Positions 1 to 7,706 of a stretch of 64,000 nucleotides of DNA are shown here, piece after piece. The notes under the pieces were generated by a model. It saw only the letters and a list, made by a program, of their open reading frames with translations. It made no database searches and was not told the DNA's origin. Every line of letters starts with the position of its first letter. Positions within the stretch are counted from its first letter, which is position 1. Origin of the DNA: Adhaeribacter terrigena (GTDB lineage Bacteria > Bacteroidota > Bacteroidia > Cytophagales > Hymenobacteraceae); NCBI RefSeq assembly GCF_016623615.1, contig NZ_JAEHFX010000001.1, positions 248,001 through 312,000 of the forward strand, in the 5' to 3' direction. Both the position numbers and the translations under genes were made by a program.

Positions 1-664
1 GGGGTGGGCAACTTCTTATGTGGTACCCAATCTGCAGAAAAAACTCGACGCTTATAAAGCAGCCGGAATTCCGGTTTATTTTGGCGGCACGTTATTCGAA
101 GCGTTTATTGTGCGCAACCAGTTTGAAGATTACCGCCGCGTGCTCGATAAATATAAAATGGAATACGCCGAGGTTTCGGATGGTTCTATTGAGATGGAGC
201 ACGGCCAGAAGCTGGATTATATCCGCACCTTATCTGAGCAGGTAACCGTACTTTCGGAGGTAGGTTCTAAAGATGCCGAAAAGATCATTCCGCCTTATAA
301 GTGGATCAAGCTGATGCTCGACGAACTGGAAGCCGGAAGCTGGAAAGTGATCGGGGAGGCCCGCGAAGCCGGTAACGTTGGTTTGTTCCGCAGCACCGGC
401 GAAGTTCGCAGCGGTCTGGTAGAAGAGATCTTAACCAAAGTACCTTTCGAAAAAATTCTGTGGGAAGCCCCGCAGAAATCGCAGCAGGTGTTCTTTATCA
501 AATTGCTGGGTGCTAACGTGAACCTGGGTAATATTGCGCCGAGCGAAGTGGTGCCTTTAGAAACGATCCGTTTAGGTTTACGTGGCGATACCTTTAGCCA
601 TTTCCTGAACCAGGGCAAAGACGTTGCCCCGAAATTTAACGGCGTAACCCAGAAATTAGACTAA
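1..664 (+). CDS. Phosphosulfolactate synthase (ComA-like), 5' end missing
   Basis: This gene is cut by the window edge. The frame is open from base 2 and reads GWATSYVVPN before the first possible internal start, which fits the family's conserved K-x-GWGTS region, so the true start lies upstream. The protein also shows GGTLFEAF and ends in QKLD. ComA-type enzymes (family knowledge) add sulfite to phosphoenolpyruvate to give phosphosulfolactate, the first step towards sulfolactate or coenzyme M. Coenzyme M is not expected in this lineage, so the product is more likely sulfolactate or cysteate, possibly feeding sulfonolipids (inference). The visible 220 residues are most of a family length of about 250. 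The next gene starts 27 bases downstream on the same strand, suggesting cotranscription. Confidence 0.85.
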   Translation, partial: GWATSYVVPNLQKKLDAYKAAGIPVYFGGTLFEAFIVRNQFEDYRRVLDKYKMEYAEVSDGSIEMEHGQKLDYIRTLSEQVTVLSEVGSKDAEKIIPPYKWIKLMLDELEAGSWKVIGEAREAGNVGLFRSTGEVRSGLVEEILTKVPFEKILWEAPQKSQQVFFIKLLGANVNLGNIAPSEVVPLETIRLGLRGDTFSHFLNQGKDVAPKFNGVTQKLD

Positions 665-691
665 AGCATTCAATTATCTCCGGAAAATTCC

Positions 692-1369
692 ATGGAAATT
701 ATCAAGTACCTGATCGATTTTATTCTGCACTTAGATGTGCATTTAACGGAGATCATTACCAATTACGGCGTTTGGGCATATGCCATCCTGTTTTTAATAA
801 TTTTTGTGGAAACCGGCCTGGTGATTATGCCATTCCTGCCCGGCGATTCGTTGCTGTTTGCCGCTGGTGCATTTGCCGCTCCGCAGATCATTAACGGGCA
901 GCAGGTGGATGGACCTTTTAATGTTTTTTACCTGATCGGTTTGCTTTTTATTGCGGCTTTTCTGGGCGATACGCTTAATTACGCGATCGGAAACTGGTTT
1001 GGGCCAAAGGTGTTTCAAAAAGATTACCGTTTTCTGAAGCGCGAATATTTAGAAAAAACCGAAATGTTCTACCACAAGCACGGCGGTAAAACGATTATTT
1101 TCGCGCGCTTTATTCCCATTATCCGCACGTTTGCGCCCTTTATTGCCGGCGTTGGCACCATGCGTTACGCAAAATTTCTGCTTTACAACATTGTAGGCGG
1201 GTTTATCTGGGTAGCCGGTTTTGTAATTGCCGGTTATTTGTTCGGCAACATTCCGGCCGTGAAAAAGAATTTTACGCTGGTAATTTTTGCCATTATCATC
1301 TTATCCGTTTTACCGCCGCTTTACGAAGTTGCCAAGCATAAATTTGCCCGCAAAAAAGTGAATGCGTAA
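692..1369 (+). CDS. DedA family membrane protein (VTT domain)
   Basis: This 225-aa protein has several hydrophobic helices and the DedA signatures: an E followed by the PFLPGDSLLF segment near residues 41-55, GDTLNYAIGNWFG near residue 90, and the basic motif ARFIPIIRTFAPF near residue 137. DedA proteins sit in the inner membrane and are implicated in lipid carrier or phospholipid translocation and proton-motive-force homeostasis; the substrate here is unknown. It follows the ComA-like gene by 27 bases without a terminator between them. A GC-rich hairpin with a T tract ends the unit at about 1423-1449. Confidence 0.9.
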   Translation: MEIIKYLIDFILHLDVHLTEIITNYGVWAYAILFLIIFVETGLVIMPFLPGDSLLFAAGAFAAPQIINGQQVDGPFNVFYLIGLLFIAAFLGDTLNYAIGNWFGPKVFQKDYRFLKREYLEKTEMFYHKHGGKTIIFARFIPIIRTFAPFIAGVGTMRYAKFLLYNIVGGFIWVAGFVIAGYLFGNIPAVKKNFTLVIFAIIILSVLPPLYEVAKHKFARKKVNA

Positions 1370-1385
1370 ATAAAAGGTCAGGATT

Positions 1386-1414
1386 AAAACGCTATAGTTT
1401 TATAACGAAAAAGT
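1386..1414 (-). repeat. R29 dispersed repeat copy
   Basis: A 29-nt unit beginning AAAACGCTAT and ending AAAAAGT. It lies 16 bases after the DedA stop codon and 8 bases before the terminator stem. Confidence 0.75.
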
Positions 1415-1422
1415 AAGAAGTA

Positions 1423-1449
1423 AAAGGCGGGATCTGGTTCCGCCTTTTT
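1423..1449 (+). terminator. Intrinsic terminator after the DedA gene
   Basis: The arms AAAGGCGG and CCGCCTTT flank a short loop and are followed by TTTTATTTTTG. The T-rich tail also contains the -7 element proposed for aroE. Confidence 0.75.
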
Positions 1450-1456
1450 ATTTTTG
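1449..1456 (+). promoter_or_regulatory. Bacteroidota -7 element for aroE
   Basis: TATTTTTG matches TAnnTTTG exactly and lies 31 bases before the aroE ATG. No clear -33 TTTG is present because that position falls in the terminator stem. Confidence 0.4.
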
Positions 1457-1487
1457 TAGCAGTTGCAGCAACGTTAAAAGAAGTCTT

Positions 1488-2222
1488 ATGCGCAGATTCG
1501 GGTTGATTGGTTATCCTTTGGGACATTCGTTTTCCGGGAAATATTTCACCGCAAAGTTTCTGTGCGAAGGCATTACAGATGCCGGGTATGAGCTTTTCGA
1601 GCTTCCGGACATTGCTGATTTTCCTGCTTTTTTAAGGCAAAATCCTGGGCTGAAAGGGTTGAACGTAACCATTCCGCATAAGCAAACTATTTTGCCGTTT
1701 CTGAATGAAATTGATCCGGTAGCAGCAAAAATTGGGGCCATAAATACGGTTAAAATTACGAACGGAAAATGCACCGGCTTCAATACCGATTATATTGGTT
1801 TCCGCGATTCGCTCCAAAACTTTCTCCAGGAATTAACGGCTGTAAAAGCGTTGATCTTAGGAACCGGCGGGGCTTCCAAAGCAGTGCAGGCAGCGCTTCA
1901 GGAGTTGCATATTCCTTTTAAAATCGTTTCCCGAAATCCTGAAAACGGTCAGTTAAGTTATGCTGAGCTTGGTCCGGAAATTATGGAAACGCATCAGCTC
2001 ATCATCAATACCACGCCGCTGGGTACTTTCCCGAATACTGAAACCTGTCCCGAAATTCCTTACCAAAACCTGACCGCAAAGCATTATCTCTATGACCTGG
2101 TTTATAATCCGGAAGAAACGCTGTTTATGAAAAACGCTATGGAAAAGGGCGCTAAAACTAAGAACGGCTACGAAATGCTGGTGCTGCAGGCCGAAGCCGC
2201 CTGGCAGATCTGGAACAGCTGA
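1488..2222 (+). CDS. aroE: Shikimate dehydrogenase
   Basis: AroE reduces 3-dehydroshikimate to shikimate with NADPH in the aromatic amino acid pathway. The 244-aa protein shows the substrate-binding GYPLGHSFS (residues 8-16), NVTIPHK with the catalytic lysine at residue 65, GFNTDY with the partner aspartate at residue 101, the nucleotide-binding LILGTGGASKA, and NTTPLG. The length is slightly short of the usual 270 but all motifs are present. The ATG follows a terminator and a -7-like element. The YkvA-like gene begins 46 bases downstream on the same strand. Confidence 0.95.
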   Translation: MRRFGLIGYPLGHSFSGKYFTAKFLCEGITDAGYELFELPDIADFPAFLRQNPGLKGLNVTIPHKQTILPFLNEIDPVAAKIGAINTVKITNGKCTGFNTDYIGFRDSLQNFLQELTAVKALILGTGGASKAVQAALQELHIPFKIVSRNPENGQLSYAELGPEIMETHQLIINTTPLGTFPNTETCPEIPYQNLTAKHYLYDLVYNPEETLFMKNAMEKGAKTKNGYEMLVLQAEAAWQIWNS

Positions 2223-2268
2223 TGCGTTGACATGTTGGCTTTGAGCAGGTTTTTTGCGTACACGGGTT

Positions 2269-2682
2269 ATGAAATTGCTGCAAAAACTTCGCGAAAAAGC
2301 CCGCCACCTGAATACCGAAATTTACGCGCTGTATTTAGCCTACAAGCATCCGGAAGTTTCGTGGGTAGCCAAAATCATCATTGCCATTACCATTGGTTAC
2401 GCCCTCAGCCCCATAGATCTGATCCCGGATTTTGTGCCGGTTTTCGGTTTTTTAGACGATTTGCTGATCGTTCCGGCCGGCATTGCACTTTCCGTTCGCC
2501 TTATTCCGGTTTCGGTTTTGCAGGAATGCCGCGCCAAAGCGCAGGAGCTTTTTCACAGCAACAAACCAAAACTGCGCTACGCCTGGATGATCGTATTTTT
2601 TACCTGGCTCCTGGTAGCCGCAGTTGCCGTTATGCTTTTCTATAAATTCTTCCACGAACCCAAACCTTCCGAAAGTCTGTAA
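2269..2682 (+). CDS. YkvA/DUF1232 family membrane protein
   Basis: This is a 137-aa protein from the ATG at 2269; an in-frame TTG lies 15 bases earlier but the ATG gives a clean basic N-terminus. The DUF1232 signature YALSPIDLIPDFVP followed by GFLDDLL lies near residues 43-65, and a second hydrophobic segment lies near residues 108-130. Members are small membrane proteins of unknown function. The gene follows aroE by 46 bases and is probably cotranscribed with it. Confidence 0.85.
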   Translation: MKLLQKLREKARHLNTEIYALYLAYKHPEVSWVAKIIIAITIGYALSPIDLIPDFVPVFGFLDDLLIVPAGIALSVRLIPVSVLQECRAKAQELFHSNKPKLRYAWMIVFFTWLLVAAVAVMLFYKFFHEPKPSESL

Positions 2683-2706
2683 CTTTCAGGGCGATTCATT
2701 CCTGGC

Positions 2707-2868
2707 TGTCTGAATTGGATTTGTCCGATTATTGGATTTTGGGATCCTTAAGAGATGTCATTTTTGTTCCATTTCATTTTTATGAAATCAATCCTTCAGA
2801 AAAGCAACCGTGAAAAAAGTAGGTATACATCCAATACTCCATGAATCGGACGAATCCGAATTCAGACA
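2707..2868. repeat. Inverted-repeat element of the GTCTGAA family
   Basis: The left arm at 2707-2730 (TGTCTGAATT then GGATTTGTCCGATT) and the right arm at 2844-2868 are near-perfect inverted copies, differing by one base insertion and a few substitutions. The interior has no ORF. Single-ended relatives start with TGTCTGAACACGATTTT at 17915 (plus) and at 58376 reading on the minus strand. The element fills the gap between the YkvA-like gene and uvrB. Confidence 0.6.
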
Positions 2869-2897
2869 AAAACGGTAGCCTTTCAGGGCAAAAAAGT
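2869..2897 (-). repeat. R29 copy upstream of uvrB
   Basis: It begins AAAACGGTAG and ends CAAAAAAGT. It abuts the right arm of the 2707-2868 inverted repeat and is 72 bases before the uvrB ATG. Confidence 0.7.
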
Positions 2898-2969
2898 ATG
2901 TGTTAGCAAACTATTAGCGCTGCCGGAATGTTATCATTTGTCTATCTTTACCAGATTAAATCAGCCTGA

Positions 2970-4997
2970 ATGGATTTTAAATTAACATCTGAATTTCAAC
3001 CGACCGGCGACCAGCCCAAAGCCATTGCGCAGTTAACGGAAGGCGTTTTGAACGGCGAACCCAGCCAGACTTTACTCGGTGCCACCGGTACCGGTAAAAC
3101 TTTTACCGTAGCCAACGTCATTAAAAATACCGGCAAACCTACGCTCGTGCTTTGCCACAATAAAACCCTGGCCGCGCAGCTTTACGGCGAATTTAAATCT
3201 TTCTTTCCCGAGAATGCCGTAGAATATTTTATTTCCTATTACGATTATTACCAGCCCGAAGCCTACATTGCCTCTTCCGATGTTTTCATTGAAAAGGATC
3301 TGGCCATAAACGAAGAGATCGAAAAGCTGCGTTTGCATTGCACTTCAGCCTTGCTTTCGGGCCGGCGCGACATTATTGTGGTGGCTTCGGTTTCGTGCAT
3401 TTACGGTATTGGCAACCCCGAAGAATTTGGCAAGAATGTGATCTTTATTTCGGCCGGGCAGCGCGCCAGCCGCAACAACCTGCTTTATTCTTTTGTGCAG
3501 ATCCTTTATAGCCGCACCGAAGCCGAATTTACGCGCGGAACTTTCAGAGTGAAAGGCGATACGGTAGATATTTACCCGGCCTACGCCGATTTCGCGTACC
3601 GCATTTATTTCTTCGGCGATGAAATTGAAGCCATCCAGCGGATCGACCCGTCCAGCGGGAAAAAGATTGGCGATGAAAGCAGCATTGCGCTCTACCCGGC
3701 AAACCTGTTCGTAACCGGCAAGGATACCTTGCAGCAGGCCATTAAAGAAATTCAGTTCGATATGGTGGCCCAGCACGAATATTTCGAGAAAGAAGGCCGT
3801 GCTGTGGAAGCCAAACGCATAAAAGAACGCACCGAATTTGACCTGGAAATGATCCGCGAACTGGGTTATTGCTCCGGTATCGAGAACTATTCGCGTTACT
3901 TCGATCGGAGGCAGCCCGGCGGCCGGCCGTTCTGTTTGCTCGATTATTTTCCTTCCGATTATTTAATGGTGATCGACGAAAGCCACGCTACTATTCCGCA
4001 GGTGCGGGCCATGTGGGGCGGCGACCGGGCGCGTAAAACCCAGCTGGTAGAATACGGTTTCCGTTTGCCTTCCGCCATGGATAACCGCCCGCTGACCTTC
4101 AACGAATTCGAAAGCATGCACCGGCAAACCATTTACGTTTCCGCCACGCCTTCCGATTATGAATTGCAGCGTTCGGCCGGGGTGGTGGTGGAGCAGATCA
4201 TTCGCCCGACGGGTTTACTGGATCCGGAAATTGAAATTCGCCCAAGCACTAACCAGATCGACGATTTGCTGGATGAAATTGACGAACGCATTAAGATGGG
4301 CGACCGGGTTCTGGTAACTACGCTTACCAAACGCATGGCCGAAGAGCTTTCTAAATATCTGGAAAAACTGCACATAAAAGTAAAATACATTCACTCCGAA
4401 ATTAAATCTTTGGAACGGGTGGAAATCCTGCGCGAATTGCGCCTTGGAACAATCGATGTGCTGATCGGGGTAAACTTATTGCGTGAAGGTCTGGACTTGC
4501 CGGAAGTTTCGTTTGTGGCCATCCTGGACGCCGACAAAGAAGGTTTCCTGCGCGATCAGCGTTCTTTGATCCAGACTGTGGGCCGGGCAGCGCGTAACGA
4601 ACGCGGCAAAGTAATTATGTATGCCGACCGCATGACGGGTTCCATGCAACGCACCATCGACGAAACGAACCGCCGCCGCATGGTTCAGATGGCCTACAAC
4701 GAAGAACACGGCATTACGCCAACCACAGTATTAAAATCGAAGGAAGAGATCTTTGAGCAAACCTCCATTGCCGATGCTAAAAAGCCGGAAGTGAAAATGT
4801 ATGCCGGTCCGGAAGAAGTTTCGCTGGCGGCAGAGCCGGTTATTGCGATCATGAAACGCGATGAGCTGGAAAAACTGATCCGCAAAACCGAAAAACAAAT
4901 GGAAGCCGCCGCTAAAGAACTCGACTTCCTGCAAGCCGCCAAATACCGCGATGAATTAGCCGAACTGCGCCGGATTCTGAAAACGAAACGCGACTAA
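2970..4997 (+). CDS. uvrB: Excinuclease ABC subunit B
   Basis: UvrB is the damage-verification helicase subunit of nucleotide excision repair, loaded by UvrA and partnered with the UvrC nuclease. The 675-aa protein is the normal length. Visible features are Walker A GATGTGKT (residues 37-44), the DNA-pinching hairpin region starting YYDYYQPEAY (about 90-100), the DESH box near residue 335, helicase motif VGRAARN near 535, and a C-terminal UvrC-binding UVR motif with ELDFLQAAKYRDE. A near-consensus -7 TATCTTTA lies at 2943-2950. The gene is monocistronic, closed by its own terminator. Confidence 0.98.
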   Translation: MDFKLTSEFQPTGDQPKAIAQLTEGVLNGEPSQTLLGATGTGKTFTVANVIKNTGKPTLVLCHNKTLAAQLYGEFKSFFPENAVEYFISYYDYYQPEAYIASSDVFIEKDLAINEEIEKLRLHCTSALLSGRRDIIVVASVSCIYGIGNPEEFGKNVIFISAGQRASRNNLLYSFVQILYSRTEAEFTRGTFRVKGDTVDIYPAYADFAYRIYFFGDEIEAIQRIDPSSGKKIGDESSIALYPANLFVTGKDTLQQAIKEIQFDMVAQHEYFEKEGRAVEAKRIKERTEFDLEMIRELGYCSGIENYSRYFDRRQPGGRPFCLLDYFPSDYLMVIDESHATIPQVRAMWGGDRARKTQLVEYGFRLPSAMDNRPLTFNEFESMHRQTIYVSATPSDYELQRSAGVVVEQIIRPTGLLDPEIEIRPSTNQIDDLLDEIDERIKMGDRVLVTTLTKRMAEELSKYLEKLHIKVKYIHSEIKSLERVEILRELRLGTIDVLIGVNLLREGLDLPEVSFVAILDADKEGFLRDQRSLIQTVGRAARNERGKVIMYADRMTGSMQRTIDETNRRRMVQMAYNEEHGITPTTVLKSKEEIFEQTSIADAKKPEVKMYAGPEEVSLAAEPVIAIMKRDELEKLIRKTEKQMEAAAKELDFLQAAKYRDELAELRRILKTKRD

Positions 4998-5036
4998 TTG
5001 AATTGCTGATTGTTAAATGGCTTAATTGTTATAATT

Positions 5037-5076
5037 AAAAACCCGGAACAGACTTGATTCTTTTCCGGGTTTTTTG
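5037..5076 (+). terminator. uvrB terminator
   Basis: Arms ACCCGGAA (5041-5048) and TTCCGGGT (5063-5070) are followed by TTTTTTG. The T tract doubles as the first T run of an R29 copy. Confidence 0.85.
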
Positions 5077-5096
5077 CTTTAAAAGCATAGCGTTTT
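5068..5096 (+). repeat. R29 copy fused to the uvrB terminator
   Basis: Its leading GGTTTTTT is the 3' arm end and T tract of the terminator; it finishes GCATAGCGTTTT. Confidence 0.75.
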
Positions 5097-5118
5097 GCGA
5101 CTTCTGAGGCTTCTGGCA

Positions 5119-5343
5119 CAAGTGTTAAGCGTCAGCGTCACTTGAGCCTCACCATCTCAGAAAGTCTTCAGACTTTCATGAATAAAAAGTTGAGTTTTGG
5201 AGAAAACGGCTAATAATGCTGCAAGTCTGATGTCTTCCCGGAAACAACGGGTTTAAATCTGCCTGGAAAGATGGAAGTATACCCGAAGTCTGAAGATTTT
5301 TTGAAGTTGCTATGACCCACGTGACGCTGACGCTTAACACTTG
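5119..5343. repeat. 225-bp inverted-repeat element, family IR-A
   Basis: Perfect 23-bp terminal inverted repeats (CAAGTGTTAAGCGTCAGCGT then CAC) lie at 5119-5141 and 5321-5343. Inside them are subterminal copies of TCTTCAGACTT (near 5163) and its inverse AAGTCTGAAGA (near 5285). There is no ORF. A second member with the same architecture is at 51041-51214. The form resembles a MITE-like or structured intergenic repeat; no transposase is visible in the window. Confidence 0.7.
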
Positions 5344-5384
5344 CGTCAGTAAACTCGCCCCGTAAAATTTTTACAGTTTTTCAG

Positions 5385-5413
5385 ACTTTTTACGGCCGAA
5401 ACCATAGCGTTTT
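5385..5413 (+). repeat. R29 copy between uvrB and the type A cargo gene
   Basis: It begins ACTTTTTACGGCC and ends CCATAGCGTTTT. It is the best approximation to the consensus in this gap and lies outside the IR-A element. Confidence 0.8.
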
Positions 5414-5434
5414 CTAAAGCGGGCATAAAACAAA

Positions 5435-5470
5435 ACTCCCCGCCTCCAGAAGGAAGCGGGGAGTTTTTCA
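5435..5470 (-). terminator. Terminator of the type A cargo gene
   Basis: Perfect 9-bp arms ACTCCCCGC (5435-5443) and GCGGGGAGT (5456-5464) have A-rich sequence on one side and TTTTT on the other, so they can stop transcription from both sides. Confidence 0.85.
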
Positions 5471-5490
5471 GTTTAAAAAGCTAGCGTTTT
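5462..5490 (+). repeat. R29 copy fused to a terminator
   Basis: It starts with the AGTTTTT of the preceding stem and ends GCTAGCGTTTT, 8 bases from the cargo gene stop codon. Confidence 0.7.
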
Positions 5491-5498
5491 TGCAGCAA

Positions 5499-7484
5499 TT
5501 ATTGTACTACAATACGTTTAACAGCAACTTCAGCGTCAGTAGAAGCTTTCAGCATGTAAACACCGGAAGCTACATTTTTCAGGTTGATGGTTGCGTTATC
5601 TTTAGAAGCAGCAGCGCTGTAAACCAGACGGCCTTGCATATCGCGTACTTCCAGGTTCAGGTTACCGCCTTTCATATCTTTAGCAGATACGTTGAACACC
5701 CCGTTGCTTGGGTTCGGATAAACAGAAACCAGTTTCGCGTTCAGGTCTTCTTTCACGCCGGTGATGTTGGTCAGATTCGCTTCGAATAAGAAACGGTAAT
5801 CATCTTCTGCATCTTCAGGCGCGACAGGTGTTGTACCTGGAGTTGGCATTACGAAATTAGTATTAGGACGGTCTGCATCCCCATTTTGAACAGAAAACGG
5901 AAATGAAAAATCAACAGCAGTTGGTTTAGCTAACAAGCCTAAACCAATGAAATAATCCTGGTTTTCTACAATTGCCGGGGTTGGAAAATTGAAGGTAATA
6001 AAATTGTCAACATCTGCCGCAGTAAGCACCATATCCGCTGATCTTGCCAATTCGTTGCCACTAGCATCTACAACAATTGCATAAACTGTACGAGTAGCAG
6101 TTAATACAGCTGGGTTAAAAGCAGGGCCAGGAATATAAGCACGCATGCTGTTTACTTTTACTTTATTTGTAGCGAAGAAACGGGATAACCTTACGCCTGA
6201 ATTTGCAGCAGCTGTCTGACCAAATGGGCCAGGAATAGCAGTTTCAAGAACCGGATCAGTGGTAGCATCAGCCTGCATAGCATAACTTTCCGCGTTAGTA
6301 GAAACTACCTGTGTGAAATCTTTAGCGTTGTTTAAGTTTACATCATCATTTGGTACAGATACCTCTATGAAGTTAGTGCCGCTACCTGCTACAGGCATAT
6401 AGCTTGCAAAGGAAATAATAGTATCTGCACCAGCTGGTAAAGAGGCTAAAGTAACTGTAGTGCTAAAAGTATTATTTCCAGTTACATCCAGCGATATTAC
6501 TTTATTAGTAGCAGCAGCAGAACCTGTGTTTTTAATTAAGGCCTTTACAACATGCGGAGTACCAGTTGCTGTGGCTACTTTACCTTGAGAGAAAATCGCC
6601 TCAACAGAAAGGTCGTTTGGAGGTAAAGTAAAAGGGGTAAAGCGATAAGTACGGCCTGCGTCTGGTAAGAACGTATTACGTACAAAATGCAAAGCTGGAT
6701 CGCCTGGGAAATTAGGGTCCTGGTTTACAAATGTAGTAGCTGTCCAGGCTGTACCACTGCTTGGCTTTGATGCCAATACCCAATCAATTGGAGCAGCAGT
6801 TGAACCTTTTAATCCAACTAAAAGCGGTTGGCCGCCAGGAGTTGTTGCTGAATTTGAAACCCAGGTACCATATACAAGCTCGATATTGTTGGTTGTTTCA
6901 TAAAGCTTGATTTGGAACTGCATTGTTGTAAATTGTGCCGTAGCATTTGCAACTGTAGTTGCTTTATCAGCCAGGTTTTCGAACTGGATGGTTGTTACAC
7001 GGTTTGGAGCAGTACCCGTAGTTGCTACCCGGAATTCAGTAGGGTTAGCAGTTTGGTCAGCAGCACCCTGTAAGTCAACAAAGGAGCTGGCTGCAATAAT
7101 GTTCGTGTTTGCGGAATTGGTACTCGAAATCGGGTCTAATAACGCAGCAGAAGAAGGAGCTGTTGAACCCAATTTAATATATCCATTTGTATTCAATACA
7201 AACTGGGTAAATGCTTGGCCATTGTAATTAAACGTGAAGCCAATTGGCTGAGCTGCTGAGTTAGCATTATCGTTGTTTGCTACTGTAATTATAGTGCCTG
7301 TAGAGCCTAAATCTGTATAAGTACCAGCAACATTAGTAGAGTTTGCAGGGCGGTAATTCAACTGTGCCATTGCTGGCATTGCGCAAAAAGAACCTGCAGC
7401 AAGGGCTGCTAAAAGCATCCGGCGCTTTAATTTCGAAGCCTTGAAGCTTGGGCTTGAAATGGCATCTTGTAGATGTTTTTTCAT
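5499..7484 (-). CDS. Secreted T9SS type A cargo protein
   Basis: From the ATG at 7484 the protein is 661 aa. A longer frame opens at 7547, but the chosen start gives a typical signal peptide: basic segment KLKRR, hydrophobic LLAALAAGSFC and cleavage near AMAQ. The middle holds a beta-rich region and a CARDB-like stretch (about residues 290-400) with VKALIKNTGSAAA. The last 80 residues form a type A sorting domain with VYPNPSNG, DMQGRLV and a GVYMLKA ending, recognised by the T9SS and removed on export. Binding partners and substrate cannot be read from the sequence. The C-terminal module is more GC-rich than the body. Confidence 0.85.
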   Translation of the reverse strand: MKKHLQDAISSPSFKASKLKRRMLLAALAAGSFCAMPAMAQLNYRPANSTNVAGTYTDLGSTGTIITVANNDNANSAAQPIGFTFNYNGQAFTQFVLNTNGYIKLGSTAPSSAALLDPISSTNSANTNIIAASSFVDLQGAADQTANPTEFRVATTGTAPNRVTTIQFENLADKATTVANATAQFTTMQFQIKLYETTNNIELVYGTWVSNSATTPGGQPLLVGLKGSTAAPIDWVLASKPSSGTAWTATTFVNQDPNFPGDPALHFVRNTFLPDAGRTYRFTPFTLPPNDLSVEAIFSQGKVATATGTPHVVKALIKNTGSAAATNKVISLDVTGNNTFSTTVTLASLPAGADTIISFASYMPVAGSGTNFIEVSVPNDDVNLNNAKDFTQVVSTNAESYAMQADATTDPVLETAIPGPFGQTAAANSGVRLSRFFATNKVKVNSMRAYIPGPAFNPAVLTATRTVYAIVVDASGNELARSADMVLTAADVDNFITFNFPTPAIVENQDYFIGLGLLAKPTAVDFSFPFSVQNGDADRPNTNFVMPTPGTTPVAPEDAEDDYRFLFEANLTNITGVKEDLNAKLVSVYPNPSNGVFNVSAKDMKGGNLNLEVRDMQGRLVYSAAASKDNATINLKNVASGVYMLKASTDAEVAVKRIVVQ

Positions 7485-7706
7485 AAAAGTGATAAATAAA
7501 TAAAAAGTGAAAATTTCAGTTTTGTGAATCAGAGTGGAAATATACACTTTTTCCGAAAAACAAACAGGCTTTTTGTTTAAAAAATGATTTTATAACGAAG
7601 CTAAAACCTGTGTTTTTTCAGGTTCGTGCAGAACCGTTCCAACGAAACACGGTTTCATCATTGACTGGTATGCAAATAATCAGGGTGTTACTGTTTTTAG
7701 AACCGG

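Noticed and set aside
2232-2645. 137-aa plus ORF overlapping the YkvA-like gene
   Set aside because: Low-complexity, out of frame with a clear DUF1232 protein; a shadow.
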